64,000 nucleotides of DNA from Desulfobacteraceae bacterium. GTDB lineage: Bacteria; Desulfobacterota; Desulfobacteria; Desulfobacterales; Desulfosalsimonadaceae. Position numbers and translations under genes: made by a program. The DNA lies in contig JABZFM010000033.1 in the NCBI GenBank assembly GCA_014237465.1, positions 98,049 to 162,048 of the forward strand, read 5' to 3'. Shown in pieces: positions 1-8,269 of this stretch. The stretch's first letter is position 1, and each line of letters opens with the position of its first letter. Below the pieces are notes generated by a model. It was not told the origin of the DNA. It was given only the letters and a program-made list of their open reading frames with translations, and ran no database searches.

Positions 1-378
1 AAAATATTAGGAAATTTTCCAGCGCCAAAATTCGGGTTGGGCCCTGAAATCGAGTCCGCAGGAACAATGATTGAAACCATTCGCTGGAAAAAATTCCGCG
101 GCAAGTGGACCAATTCAGAAGGGGTCTCGTACTGGGAGGGTCTGGGGAAAATAAAAATGCCGCTCATGACATATGCCGCGGCCAATGATAAAAATGACCC
201 GCCGGCGGGCTGTCGAAAAATACATAAACGTCTGGGAAGTGTGGATAAAATATTTATGGTGCTTGGAAAAGATAACGGGTTTTCAAAAGACTATGACCAT
301 GTGGGGATGGTGGTGAGCAGGGAAGCGCAGGAAGAGGTTTGGCCGGATCTTGCGGGTTGGCTCAAAGATCGCATCTAA
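1..378 (+). CDS. alpha/beta hydrolase, C-terminal part (5' end outside window)
   Basis: The frame is open from base 1, so this is the end of a longer gene; the apparent start at base 37 is only a TTG in the open frame. The visible part resembles the last third of an alpha/beta-hydrolase: a strand followed by a D-K-N-D acid-residue loop (MTYAAANDKNDPPAGC) and a late histidine in the motif KDYDHVGMV, which would be the catalytic His. The nucleophile elbow is not in the window, so the enzyme class and substrate cannot be given. It is followed by a structured repeat rather than a recognisable terminator. Confidence 0.6.
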   Translation, partial: KILGNFPAPKFGLGPEIESAGTMIETIRWKKFRGKWTNSEGVSYWEGLGKIKMPLMTYAAANDKNDPPAGCRKIHKRLGSVDKIFMVLGKDNGFSKDYDHVGMVVSREAQEEVWPDLAGWLKDRI

Positions 379-428
379 AGCCACTTTTAGGAATTTATTG
401 CCGGCTTAGATGCGATGATGAGATATAT

Positions 429-572
429 AAAAGCTCAGATAGCATTCGAGCTGCGTTGTGCTGCATTCTTTATTAATTCAACGTACAAAAAGTACGCCTC
501 ATGGATGAAGAATTTTCACACCTTGCCAATTTTATAAGATTGGTGAAGCTTTTTTTTGTCATTCGAATTGAT
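429..572. repeat. structured intergenic element, copy 1
   Basis: Outer arms AAAAGCT (429-435) and AGCTTTT (548-554) enclose the conserved CTGCGTTG at 451 and the ACCTTGCCAA side near 521-530. Inner stem GTG..ATTCTT pairs with AAGAAT..CAC, and the apical hairpin is GTAC-aaaaa-GTAC (483-495). It overlaps the N-terminal extension of the next ORF, which argues that the extension is not translated. Confidence 0.75.
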
Positions 573-593
573 ACCAGGTTAAAGTATTATAAA

Positions 594-1280
594 ATGATTG
601 ATTATATTAAAAATCATAACGGTAAAGTATTTATCCGGGCAGTGGTTATTTTGTTTCTGATCCTGATGACCGGGTTGGGAGGACTGCTGTTTTACGGGTC
701 AAAATCCATTCATGATCTGTTTGAAAACAACAAAAAGTTAAAACTGGCGATCGCGAACCTGACCCATGAGGACCAGATCGGGTATGCCAAAGTGGTCCGT
801 CAGGAAGAGCTCGACGGCAGGCTGTACACCACCTTGAAATTTGTCGAAACCGCACGGGACAATCAATTAAAAAAAGTGCTGGAGCGGGAGTATACAATTG
901 AAGGTGATGTGGTTTTTTTTGATGCGCTGATTGTCATGTTTAATAATGAAGATGTCATGACCGGCGAAAAAAGGGCGTTATATTTGTGGCGCCGGATCTA
1001 TGGCGAAAACATGGCGCCGTCAGACGGGTACCCCATTGAAATGGAATCGCAGGCACCGAAACGCTATGCCGATTTTTTGGCGCAGCTGAGCCTGCCGGAG
1101 CAGGAAATGTTTTGGGAGTCGGTCTGGAAGCTGGTTGATGACCCGGATGTTCTTAAGAAACACGGCGTTAAAGCGGTTTATGGCAATGCGGTATATAAGA
1201 AGCTACGCCCAGGGCTGATTTATGTGTTTAAGATCGGCAGTAGTGGGCGGGTATATCCGGAAACAGTCCCTGACATATGA
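594..1280 (+). CDS. single-pass membrane protein of unknown function
   Basis: I place the start at the ATG at 594 (MIDYIKNH), because the longer reading from 501 begins inside a structured repeat. The protein would be 228 aa with one strong membrane segment at about residues 16-34 (AVVILFLILMTGLGGLLFYG), preceded by basic residues, and a roughly 190-aa domain probably outside the cytoplasm. That domain is acidic and mixed alpha/beta, with the phrase ALYLWRRIYGENMAPSDGYPI in the middle. I do not recognise the family. No strong ribosome binding site is visible. It lies between two repeat copies and looks monocistronic. Confidence 0.6.
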   Translation: MIDYIKNHNGKVFIRAVVILFLILMTGLGGLLFYGSKSIHDLFENNKKLKLAIANLTHEDQIGYAKVVRQEELDGRLYTTLKFVETARDNQLKKVLEREYTIEGDVVFFDALIVMFNNEDVMTGEKRALYLWRRIYGENMAPSDGYPIEMESQAPKRYADFLAQLSLPEQEMFWESVWKLVDDPDVLKKHGVKAVYGNAVYKKLRPGLIYVFKIGSSGRVYPETVPDI

Positions 1281-1443
1281 TGGCTGCGTAAAAAATCCAA
1301 ATTCTGCGTTGCGCTGCATCCTTCGTTTTTCATAGTACGATAAGTACGAATCATCACTCAGGATTTACGCGCCTTGCCAATGTTTTATGAATGGTGGAGT
1401 TTTTTCTTTGCCATCGAAATTCGACTTTTTACGAGACCATCAT
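1279..1443. repeat. structured intergenic element, copy 2
   Basis: Ends are GATGGCTGCGTAAAAAATCC and GACTTTTTACGAGACCATC, an imperfect terminal inverted repeat. Inside, TGCGTT (1304) and GCGCCTTGCC face each other; the inner stem is GCG..ATCCT with AGGAT..CGC, and the apical hairpin is GTAC-gataa-GTAC. It overlaps the last bases of the upstream gene and the false N-terminal extension of the next gene. Confidence 0.85.
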
Positions 1444-1489
1444 TATTGGGTGCCATCAATATTTAATCAAAAATAAAAAGGAGGTTACC

Positions 1490-1990
1490 ATGAAAACGAA
1501 AAAAATAACCATTTTGATTGCTGTATTTTCTTTTTTGCTGATGTTTTTTTCTGCTGGGATTGTTTGTGCGGAAACATCAGGTACAATGGATCTTGTAAAG
1601 ATGTTAACGAGCCAGCTGGGTGTGACAGAACCCCAGGCTGCCGGAGGTGCCGGCTCGTTGTTTGATATGGCAAAAGGGATGCTTTCGGAAACCGACTACG
1701 GGCAGGTGGCCGGCGCGATTCCCGGTATCGGCGATCTGATTAAAGCAGCGCCTGCGGTTTCGGAATCAACAGCAGATGCTTCCGATACAATGGCCGGGCT
1801 TGCCGGGGGAATGGGCTCAATCACCAAGGCCGTAGATAGTGCGAACAAGTTTGCCGCTGTAAATGATCAGTTTAAACAGCTGGGACTGAATGCGGATATG
1901 GTATCACAGTTTATTCCTGTGTTACTTTCTTTTGCTAATTCAACCGGTGGTGAATCCGTCATGAATATTCTCAAATCGGTTTGGCAGTAA
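1490..1990 (+). CDS. exported DUF2780-like protein
   Basis: The start is the ATG at 1490, preceded by AAGGAGG at 7 bases; the longer reading from 1391 begins inside a repeat. The 166-aa product has a signal peptide (residues 1-24, lysines then a hydrophobic core, cleavage near VCA-ET). The mature part contains LTSQLGVTEPQAAGGAGSL and a following segment (QVAGAIPGIGDLIKAAP) that match my memory of the DUF2780 family, small helical exported proteins of unknown role. It is rich in Ala, Gly and Met with no cysteines after cleavage. The family call is from recall, not a search. Confidence 0.75.
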   Translation: MKTKKITILIAVFSFLLMFFSAGIVCAETSGTMDLVKMLTSQLGVTEPQAAGGAGSLFDMAKGMLSETDYGQVAGAIPGIGDLIKAAPAVSESTADASDTMAGLAGGMGSITKAVDSANKFAAVNDQFKQLGLNADMVSQFIPVLLSFANSTGGESVMNILKSVWQ

Positions 1991-2003
1991 GGGCTCGTTC
2001 AAA

Positions 2004-2132
2004 AATAACTTCATATTTTCAGGCGCCGGTTCATCCCACTCGGCTGTGTTACTCGTCAGTTAAATAGGCCAGCTATTCGCCCTCCTCGCGCCTTGCCGAG
2101 TGGGCGACCCAACACCTGAAAATATAAATTAA
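2004..2132. repeat. structured intergenic element, copy 3
   Basis: Two nested stems are clear: ATATTTTCAGG (2013) with CCTGAAAATAT (2115-2125), and CCCACTCGGC (2036) with GCCGAGTGGG (2095-2104). TGTGTT follows the left arm and GCCTT precedes the right arm, as in the other copies. The apical hairpin is ATAG-gccag-CTAT. The inner stem is weak in this copy. Confidence 0.75.
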
Positions 2133-2163
2133 TTTTTTCGCAAACCCTAAGGGTAAAAAATAA

Positions 2164-2565
2164 ATGATCACAGACAGTTTAAGTAAGTTGTTTAGCCTTG
2201 AAGTAATTGAAGAAATCTTTCCGAATGACCGGGCGGACCAGTTTTTTGATGTGCTGTACGGGGATTCGTCTGAGGGTGCTTATAACATCAGGCTGGTTTT
2301 TAAAGAGCAAAAAGACAATACATTGGTCTTTGAATTTCATTTAACCCAGTGTCCCGGCAAATGTCTCCGGTGCAGCCTGACCTATGGATTGCCGAAAGTT
2401 TTTTCAAGACACCCCCTGATCAATGTTAAAGGCCTGGTACAAAAAGTCGATGAACAGTTAAACGGGCAGGGGAAATGCATTGACTGGAAACTCGGCAAGA
2501 CAATTGAAATTTCAAATGCTCTGCATATCATTCCTTTGATCATTACTCTTGGCGCTGCAGCGTAA
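2164..2565 (+). CDS. small conserved protein of unknown function
   Basis: A 133-aa soluble protein with no signal peptide or membrane segment. It has a CPGKCLRC cysteine cluster in the middle (residues about 60-67), which could bind a metal, followed by LTYGLPKVFSRHPLINVKGL and a C-terminal hydrophobic stretch (ALHIIPLIITLGAAA). I recall proteins like this in other sulfate reducers, sometimes carrying a misleading homeobox name, but no function is known to me. It stands alone and is followed by a good intrinsic terminator. Confidence 0.65.
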   Translation: MITDSLSKLFSLEVIEEIFPNDRADQFFDVLYGDSSEGAYNIRLVFKEQKDNTLVFEFHLTQCPGKCLRCSLTYGLPKVFSRHPLINVKGLVQKVDEQLNGQGKCIDWKLGKTIEISNALHIIPLIITLGAAA

Positions 2566-2610
2566 AATATCTATTTTTTTAGGGTTGAGCCGAAATTTTA
2601 GAAATAAAAA

Positions 2611-2649
2611 AAGCCGCACTCATCTATCAGGATGAGGGTGGCTTTTTTT
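2611..2649 (+). terminator. intrinsic terminator
   Basis: A 14-bp stem, AAGCCGCACTCATC with GATGAGGGTGGCTT (two mismatches), has a 6-base loop and is followed by a run of eight T. It ends the transcript of the preceding small gene. Confidence 0.85.
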
Positions 2650-2667
2650 TGAATGTCTTAGCCGGTT

Positions 2668-2767
2668 TTCTCATAAGTATGATTCGTTCATTTTCAAGGC
2701 ATAAGTGGTGAAGCTGTAGTAAGTCTACCGCGAACCGCTTGTAACACAGAAAATGGGCGAATGAGAA
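2668..2767. repeat. structured intergenic element, copy 4
   Basis: Outer arms TTCTCAT/ATGAGAA (2668-2674 with 2761-2767) and CATTTTC/GAAAATG (2689-2695 with 2749-2755) enclose AAGGC on one side and AACACAG on the other. The apical hairpin is GTAG-taagt-CTAC. On the plus strand it reads as the reverse complement of copies 1-3. The short ORF through it is not a gene. Confidence 0.75.
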
Positions 2768-2807
2768 ATCCGGATTAATCGTTAGGCCTTTATTCTCACA
2801 AATCAAG

Positions 2808-2889
2808 TTTGCCGGAGATGCAAGGCGCAGGACATGAAGCTGTAGTGTGCTACTGCGATTGTCCTGCAACACAGCAGATTCGGTGAAAT
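2808..2889. repeat. structured intergenic element, copy 5
   Basis: Reverse orientation. The inner stem GCAGGACA/TGTCCTGC is perfect, bordered by CAAGGC and AACACAGC, with apical hairpin GTAG-tgtg-CTAC. It lies immediately downstream of the glutaryl-CoA dehydrogenase gene and in tandem with copy 4. Confidence 0.8.
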
Positions 2890-2899
2890 TGGTTCGTGA

Positions 2900-4063
2900 T
2901 TAACGGTTTGCTTTTTTGATCCCCAGCTTATCCATGGCAATGATTATTTTGCAGATGTTGGCGGATCCTTCCACCATGGTGTAGGTGGGAATGTCCCGAT
3001 AAAACCGGGCCACCGGGTATTCCGTGGAATAGCCGTATGCTCCGAAAATCCGCATGGCGTAATTGGCGCACCGGCTGGCGGTTTCACCGGCAAAATACTT
3101 GGCCTGGGCCACATCCAGACCGTTGTTCAGATTTCCCTGATCTTTTTCCCAGGCTGCCCTGTAAACCAGCAGCCGGGCCGCCTCGATCTCTGTGGCCATC
3201 TGCGCAATCAGGTCCTGATTCATCTGAAAATTGCCGAGGGCTTTGCCGAACTGTTTGCGTTCATTGCAGTATTTGACGGATGCATCCAGCAACGCCTGGG
3301 CCACTCCGACCGCTCCGGCAGCCGCGGATATCCGTGTCTGGTTGAGTGACGAGAAAACGATTTTGGCCCCGTCGCCGGGTTCCCCTAAAATATTTTTCTT
3401 GGGCACTTTTGTATCATTTAAGAAGATTTCGCCTGATGGTGATGAGAATGACCCCATTTTTTCCAGGCGGGAGGTTTTGATGCCGTTGAATTTTTTCAGT
3501 TCAATGACAAAGGCGGACAATCCTTTGGACCCCCTGGCTCGGTCCGTGTACGCATAATAAATTACGACATCGGCGATGTCTGCGTTGGAAATCCAGGTCT
3601 TGGAGCCGTTTAACAGCCAGTGGTCCCCCATGTCCTTCGCCTCCGAGGCGATGGACATGACATCCGACCCGGCATCCGGTTCGGTAATGGCAAAACAGCC
3701 GAGATAATCCGCACAGACCAGTTTTGATATATATTTTTTTCTTAACGCCTCACTGCCGTATTTGTAAATGGTATACGCCGAACCAATACACTGCATGTTG
3801 ATCTGGACCCGCAGTGAACTGGATACTTTGGCAATCTCTTCGGTGATGATCACTGCCGAAAGCCAATCCAGGTCTTCTCCGCCGTATGCTTCCGGAATGC
3901 ACATGCCGAAAAATCCCAGTTCTCCCATGGGTTTGATCACTTCTTCATAGGGGAAATAATGATTTGCATCCCATTCATCCACATGGGGTGCGATTTGCTT
4001 GACGCTAAATTCCCGGACTGCCTTTTGCAGCATCGTATGTTCTTTGGATAGTTTAAAGTCCAT
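2900..4063 (-). CDS. glutaryl-CoA dehydrogenase, probably non-decarboxylating
   Basis: A 387-aa FAD acyl-CoA dehydrogenase. Seen: FAD/substrate signatures ITEPDAGSD and WISNADIADV, the catalytic base in YTMVEGSANICK (Glu365), and Arg in the SSSLRVQ segment, which in glutaryl-CoA dehydrogenases binds the distal carboxylate. The whole sequence resembles, from memory, the non-decarboxylating glutaryl-CoA dehydrogenase of Desulfococcus multivorans, which yields glutaconyl-CoA. It is the last gene of the alicyclic-acid operon and would oxidise the glutaryl-CoA made from pimeloyl-CoA. The start at 4063 has AAAGGAC upstream. Whether CO2 is released in the same step cannot be proved from sequence alone; a benzylsuccinyl-CoA dehydrogenase-like role is a less likely alternative. 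Confidence 0.85.
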   Translation of the reverse strand: MDFKLSKEHTMLQKAVREFSVKQIAPHVDEWDANHYFPYEEVIKPMGELGFFGMCIPEAYGGEDLDWLSAVIITEEIAKVSSSLRVQINMQCIGSAYTIYKYGSEALRKKYISKLVCADYLGCFAITEPDAGSDVMSIASEAKDMGDHWLLNGSKTWISNADIADVVIYYAYTDRARGSKGLSAFVIELKKFNGIKTSRLEKMGSFSSPSGEIFLNDTKVPKKNILGEPGDGAKIVFSSLNQTRISAAAGAVGVAQALLDASVKYCNERKQFGKALGNFQMNQDLIAQMATEIEAARLLVYRAAWEKDQGNLNNGLDVAQAKYFAGETASRCANYAMRIFGAYGYSTEYPVARFYRDIPTYTMVEGSANICKIIIAMDKLGIKKANR

Positions 4064-4123
4064 GTGAGTTGTCCTTTTTAATTTCCATTTCAGAAAATGT
4101 GACCCGGATTTTTCACCGAGTTT

Positions 4124-4206
4124 GAATCGTTTGCTGGCAAGGCATCCGGGAAGAAGCTGTAGCTCGTCTACCGCGATTCCCGGATAACGCAGCCAGGAGA
4201 CGATTC
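4124..4206. repeat. structured intergenic element, copy 6
   Basis: Outer stem GAATCGT (4124-4130) with ACGATTC (4200-4206), second stem CTGGC/GCCAG, inner stem ATCCGGGAA with TTCCCGGAT, and apical hairpin GTAG-ctcgt-CTAC. AAGGC and AACGCA occupy the two sides of the internal loop. It sits between badH-like and the glutaryl-CoA dehydrogenase gene, inside the operon. Confidence 0.85.
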
Positions 4207-4259
4207 AGACCGGCCCGAAGGGTGAACAATTCGAAGAATTGTTCATGAGAAATTCGGGT

Positions 4260-5027
4260 TTAGTCGACCATTGTAAGCCCGCCACTAACACTCAACACCT
4301 GGCCGGTGATAAAGTTGGCTTCTTCAGATGCAAAAAAGACCACTGCCGCGGCAATGTCGTCAGCGGTTCCCATTCGTTTTAAGGGAATAATTTTGTCCAT
4401 ACTGGAAAGGACCTTGTCTGCAAACGCGTCTTCGGCTTTCATGTCATCGAGCAGAGGAGTCGGTGTCGGTCCGGGGCAGATCACGTTTACGTTTATTTTG
4501 TTGCGGGCAAATTCCCGGGCCATGGTTTTTGAAAATGAGATGACCGCCCCCTTTGTTCCGGAATAGACAGATTCTCCCGTGCTCCCCACGCGTGCGGCAT
4601 CGGACGCGATATTGATGATCTTGCCGCTGTTGCGTTCCATCATGTCTTCTGCCACCGCGTAAATGGTATTCAAGATGCCTTTATAATTAATATCAATGAC
4701 CTTGTTCCAGAAATCCGGCGTGGTTTTTACAAACGGTTTCATCCGGTCCCACCCGGCATTATTCACCAGAATATCCACGGGCCCGAATTTTTCCTTCACC
4801 GCTTTGATCATAGCCTGAACGGATGCAAGATCCGTAATGTCCGTTTTGACCGCGATTGCCTGTCCCCCGGAGTTTTCGATTTCCGCTGCGGTTGCCACGG
4901 CTTCGTCTAAAAGCAGGTCGGCAATTACCACTTTGGCGCCCTGCTTTGCTATGGTCTCACAAATTCCTTTGCCGATCCCTCGTGCACCGCCGGTAACCAC
5001 CGCCACTTTGTCAGTAAGTTTGAACAT
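4260..5027 (-). CDS. badH: 2-hydroxycyclohexanecarboxyl-CoA dehydrogenase-like SDR (BadH type)
   Basis: A 255-aa short-chain dehydrogenase: cofactor motif TGGARGIG near residue 13, NNAGW, and the catalytic Ser plus YSGTK (Y-x3-K). The segments NNAGWDRMKPFVKT, IINIASDAARVGS and FITGQVLSVSGGLTM match my recollection of Rhodopseudomonas BadH, which oxidises 2-hydroxycyclohexanecarboxyl-CoA to the 2-keto compound with NAD+. The BadI-like ring hydrolase in the same operon strengthens this over a generic 3-oxoacyl reductase. The start at 5027 has GGAGGAAC upstream. The gene is separated from thiolase by 162 bp holding a repeat. Confidence 0.85.
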   Translation of the reverse strand: MFKLTDKVAVVTGGARGIGKGICETIAKQGAKVVIADLLLDEAVATAAEIENSGGQAIAVKTDITDLASVQAMIKAVKEKFGPVDILVNNAGWDRMKPFVKTTPDFWNKVIDINYKGILNTIYAVAEDMMERNSGKIINIASDAARVGSTGESVYSGTKGAVISFSKTMAREFARNKINVNVICPGPTPTPLLDDMKAEDAFADKVLSSMDKIIPLKRMGTADDIAAAVVFFASEEANFITGQVLSVSGGLTMVD

Positions 5028-5091
5028 GATTTTTGTTCCTCCAATGTAAGTTGTTATTATCTATTTTATTTAGAATTTAAATCATTGTGCA

Positions 5092-5195
5092 GGTGTTGAG
5101 GTAGAAGGTATAAGGTAGAAGACCGAAGGAAATGCAGTTGTTACCTTCTACTTTCAATCTTCAATCTTCAATCTTCAACCTTCAGCCTTTCACCT
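5092..5195. repeat. inverted repeat of the GGTAGAAGGT type, copy 1
   Basis: The left part carries AGGTAGAAGGTATAAGG and the right part TTACCTTCTACTTTC followed by three tandem CAATCTT units and ACCTTCAGCCTTTCACCT. It matches, in part inverted, the sequence at 11169-11305 of the same operon. The right end runs into the 3' end of the thiolase gene. Confidence 0.6.
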
Positions 5196-6368
5196 CAAAT
5201 TCTCCCATATCGTAGACACCCCCTGCCCCCGCCCCACACACAGAGTGGTGAGGCCATATCTGGCGGACGGATTTTTCTCAAATAATCCGTTTAAAAATGC
5301 CACCAGCCGCGGGCCGGATGCCGCCAGTGGATGCCCGTATGCCAAGGCGCCGCCCCACTGGTTGACCCGGGGATCATCCCACGCCAGCCCCAGCCGGTCC
5401 AGGCAATACAAAACCTGGACGGCAAATGCTTCATTAATTTCTATAATATCCATATCATCCATGGTCAGGCCGGCCATTTTAAGGACTTTTTCCGTTGACG
5501 GCACGGGCGCGATCCCCATGATTTTCGGGTCCACGCCGGCCACGGCAGAGGCCACCCACCGCATCTTCGGCTTCAGCCCCAGCGCTTCGGCTTTTTGGCG
5601 GCTCATCAGCAACGCGGCACACGCACCGTCATTTAAGCCGGATGAATTTCCGGCTGTGACCCGTCCGTTTTCTTTAAACGCCGGTTTTAGGGCTGCCAGT
5701 TTTTCTATCGTGGTCTCAGGCCGTGGGTGCTGGTCCGTATCGGCAATGATCCGGGTATCGTCGGCCAATTCTGCTTTAATGGGGATTATCATGCGGTTCA
5801 TTTTGCCGGATGTCATGGCTGCTTTGGCTTTTTTCTGGGATTCGGCTGCATAGCTATCAGCCATTTCACGGGTAAATTCCGGGAATCGGTCATGAATATT
5901 TTCCGCAGTCAACCCCATGACCAGGGCGGATGCCCCGCCCATGACGTCTTCGGCCCGGGGATGATGTTCCCGCATAAACCCCATGGGCACGTGACCCAGG
6001 TGCTCTACCCCGCCGGTAATCAGGCAGTCGGCCATGCCAGAAGCAATGGTGGTGGCGGCAAATCCCATGGCGGTCAGACCGCTGGCGCACATGCGGTCAA
6101 TAGAGCATCCCGGGATTTCCCAGCCCCAGTCCGCCAGCATGGTGATCATCCGGCCGAGGGTACTGGCCTGCTCCTTCACCTGGTTGGTGACGCCCCAGAT
6201 GCTGTCTTCGATCATATTCGGCATAACCAGTGGATTTCGTTCAATTAATGCCTTGAGCAGGGGAACGGCAAGATCTTCAGCCCGGGTTTTCCAGAAAATT
6301 CCTTTTTCACCGGCCCGGCCAAATGCGGTTCTCACCACATCGATTAAAACCACTTCGTTGATTAACAT
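5190..6368 (-). CDS. acetyl-CoA acyltransferase (thiolase)
   Basis: A 392-aa degradative thiolase. Seen: nucleophile Cys in DRMCASGLTA (about residue 94), NEAFA, GHPLAASG with the catalytic His, and CVGRGQG with the second Cys near the C-terminus. I start it at the ATG at 6368 with AAGGAC 8 bases upstream rather than the TTG at 6374. In this operon the likely reaction is cleavage of 3-oxopimeloyl-CoA to glutaryl-CoA and acetyl-CoA, an inference from neighbours. It begins 110 bp after the large acyl-CoA dehydrogenase gene. Confidence 0.9.
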   Translation of the reverse strand: MLINEVVLIDVVRTAFGRAGEKGIFWKTRAEDLAVPLLKALIERNPLVMPNMIEDSIWGVTNQVKEQASTLGRMITMLADWGWEIPGCSIDRMCASGLTAMGFAATTIASGMADCLITGGVEHLGHVPMGFMREHHPRAEDVMGGASALVMGLTAENIHDRFPEFTREMADSYAAESQKKAKAAMTSGKMNRMIIPIKAELADDTRIIADTDQHPRPETTIEKLAALKPAFKENGRVTAGNSSGLNDGACAALLMSRQKAEALGLKPKMRWVASAVAGVDPKIMGIAPVPSTEKVLKMAGLTMDDMDIIEINEAFAVQVLYCLDRLGLAWDDPRVNQWGGALAYGHPLAASGPRLVAFLNGLFEKNPSARYGLTTLCVGRGQGVSTIWENLR

Positions 6369-6478
6369 GATCAATTGTCCTTAATTTTTTTTCACCCAGA
6401 GCACACCACGAAAATCGCGTGGTTCATTGGTTGATTTTTTGTTGTCAGAATACGCTGGTTCAGTTTGCTCAAAAAAAA

Positions 6479-8269
6479 TTAAAATGCGTTTTCCGGCATT
6501 TCTGATACCTCCCGTCCGTTTTTCAAACATGAATGGATTCGGGCCTGGGTGTGCGGTAATGTGATGTCCGTATACCAGGTGGCCTGCAGGATTTTACCGG
6601 TGTAAAAATTGTTTTTCGGCATTTTTTCAGCCAGCCTCTCGGCAATGATTGCCAAATCCAGCAGCCGCCAGGCCATGATCAATTCCCCGAAACAGAGCAG
6701 TGCCGGATAGGTGTTTGCCCCCCATAGGAGAGGGTCGGTTTTCCTGAGTTCATTCATTTTAAGAACGGTCCGGAAGACTGCGTTGAACGTGTTTTCCAGG
6801 CTTTGAATGCTTTTACACAATGTCGGGTGAGATCTATTTTTTTTGCAAAAGATTTCAATTTCCTGCGTAAACGCCCGAAACGGCGCACCCCCGGCAATGG
6901 CCATTTTGCGCCCCATCAGATCAATGGACTGGATGCCGTTGGTCCCTTCATATAGGGACATGATTTTCACATCCCTTAAATACTGTTCCAGGGGAAAGTC
7001 TTTGCAGTATCCATAACCGCCCAGGCACTGGATGGCGGTCTCGCAGACTTTAAATCCCATGTCCGAACAAAAGGCTTTGATTATGGGGGTGATGAAATCC
7101 ACCAGGTGTTTGTAATGATTTTTTTCATCTCCATCTTCCAGTTCACCCGCCAGATCGGACCAAAACGCGCCGGTGTAAATCATGGACCGCATGCCGTCTA
7201 CTGCCGCTTTCATCCACAGCAGCATCCGCCGGATGTCCGGATGATTGATAATCGGTACATCGCCTGATTTTGTGCCGCTGATATCTTTTCCCTGAACCCG
7301 GCTTTTGGTATAGGCCAGGGCATTTAAATAGGCGGTGCTGGCAATGCTCATCCCGCTGACCCCGGTGTTGATCCGGGCGGAATTCATCATTTGAAACATG
7401 TGGGCCAGCCCCATGTTTTCCTTGCCGCACAGGTATCCGATACAGTCATCTTTTGATCCAAAGTCCAGCGTGCAGGTGGGCGACCCGTGAAGGCCGAGTT
7501 TTTTTTCAATATTGCTGCAGACCACATCGTTGCCTGGACCAGGGGTGCCGTCATCGTTGACTCTTTTTTTGGGAACAATGAACAGGGAAATGCCTTTGAC
7601 ACCGGCCGGCGCGCCGTCGATCCGGGCAAGTATCAGGTGAATGATATTTTCCGTCAGATCATGGTCACCCCAGGAAATAAATGTTTTTGTCCCTTTAATT
7701 TTAAAATGATCATCTTTGCGGTATGCCGTTGTCTGGGTGTTGGCAAGATTAGATCCGGCGTCTGCTTCGGTGAGACACATGGTGCCGGTCCAGTCACCAT
7801 TGTAGCATCGGGGCACAAATTGTTTTTTCAAGTCATCGGTGGCAAAGGTTTCAATCAAATGGGCCGCGCCATGTGTCAGGCTGGGGGCCATGTTAAACGC
7901 TTGACAGGCGCCGTACATCAGGTCGTTGACAACAATCCGCATCATATGCGGAAAGCCCTGCCCACCGTATTCCGGGTCCCGGGCGGCGGCGATCCATCCG
8001 CTTTCCGCATAGCGGTGATACGCGTCCTTAAATTCATCCGGGCAGGACACGTTTCCGTTGTTAAATGTTACGCCGCTTGTTTCCCCGATTTCCTGGAGCG
8101 GATCAACAACGCCTTTTGCAAACGTTGCCGCCTCTGATACCGTCATGTCCAGCACTTTTGCGTTAAGGCCCTTGTAGCGGGGAAGGGCGCACAGTTCGCC
8201 ATAGTTGAGCTGGTGGTTTAAGATAAACAGGATGTCTTTTAAGTTGACTTTATAGTGTGCCATAATCAT
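6479..8269 (-). CDS. large acyl-CoA dehydrogenase (about 600 aa)
   Basis: A 596-aa acyl-CoA dehydrogenase, longer than the usual 380 because it has an N-terminal cap (MAHYKVNLKDILFIL, like the AcylCoA_DH_N domain) and an extra C-terminal helical domain. Seen: MCLTEADAGSN, TKTFISWGDHD, CLGGYGYCKDFPLEQYLRD and the catalytic Glu in SLYEGTNGIQSIDL. Members of this subfamily act on medium or long acyl-CoAs. In this operon it is the best candidate for pimeloyl-CoA dehydrogenation, though that is only contextual. The start overlaps the end of the 3-hydroxyacyl-CoA dehydrogenase gene by 20 bp; an ATG at 8263 is an alternative. Probably translationally coupled. Confidence 0.88.
   Translation of the reverse strand: MIMAHYKVNLKDILFILNHQLNYGELCALPRYKGLNAKVLDMTVSEAATFAKGVVDPLQEIGETSGVTFNNGNVSCPDEFKDAYHRYAESGWIAAARDPEYGGQGFPHMMRIVVNDLMYGACQAFNMAPSLTHGAAHLIETFATDDLKKQFVPRCYNGDWTGTMCLTEADAGSNLANTQTTAYRKDDHFKIKGTKTFISWGDHDLTENIIHLILARIDGAPAGVKGISLFIVPKKRVNDDGTPGPGNDVVCSNIEKKLGLHGSPTCTLDFGSKDDCIGYLCGKENMGLAHMFQMMNSARINTGVSGMSIASTAYLNALAYTKSRVQGKDISGTKSGDVPIINHPDIRRMLLWMKAAVDGMRSMIYTGAFWSDLAGELEDGDEKNHYKHLVDFITPIIKAFCSDMGFKVCETAIQCLGGYGYCKDFPLEQYLRDVKIMSLYEGTNGIQSIDLMGRKMAIAGGAPFRAFTQEIEIFCKKNRSHPTLCKSIQSLENTFNAVFRTVLKMNELRKTDPLLWGANTYPALLCFGELIMAWRLLDLAIIAERLAEKMPKNNFYTGKILQATWYTDITLPHTQARIHSCLKNGREVSEMPENAF

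Noticed and set aside
501..593. N-terminal extension of the membrane-protein gene at 501-1280
   Set aside because: It lies in a copy of the structured repeat and has no ribosome binding site; the ATG at 594 is preferred.
1391..1489. Upstream start for the DUF2780-like gene
   Set aside because: Reads through the end of a repeat; ATG 1490 has AAGGAGG and begins a proper signal peptide.
2627..2872. 81-codon minus-strand ORF
   Set aside because: Falls wholly in a terminator and two repeat copies.
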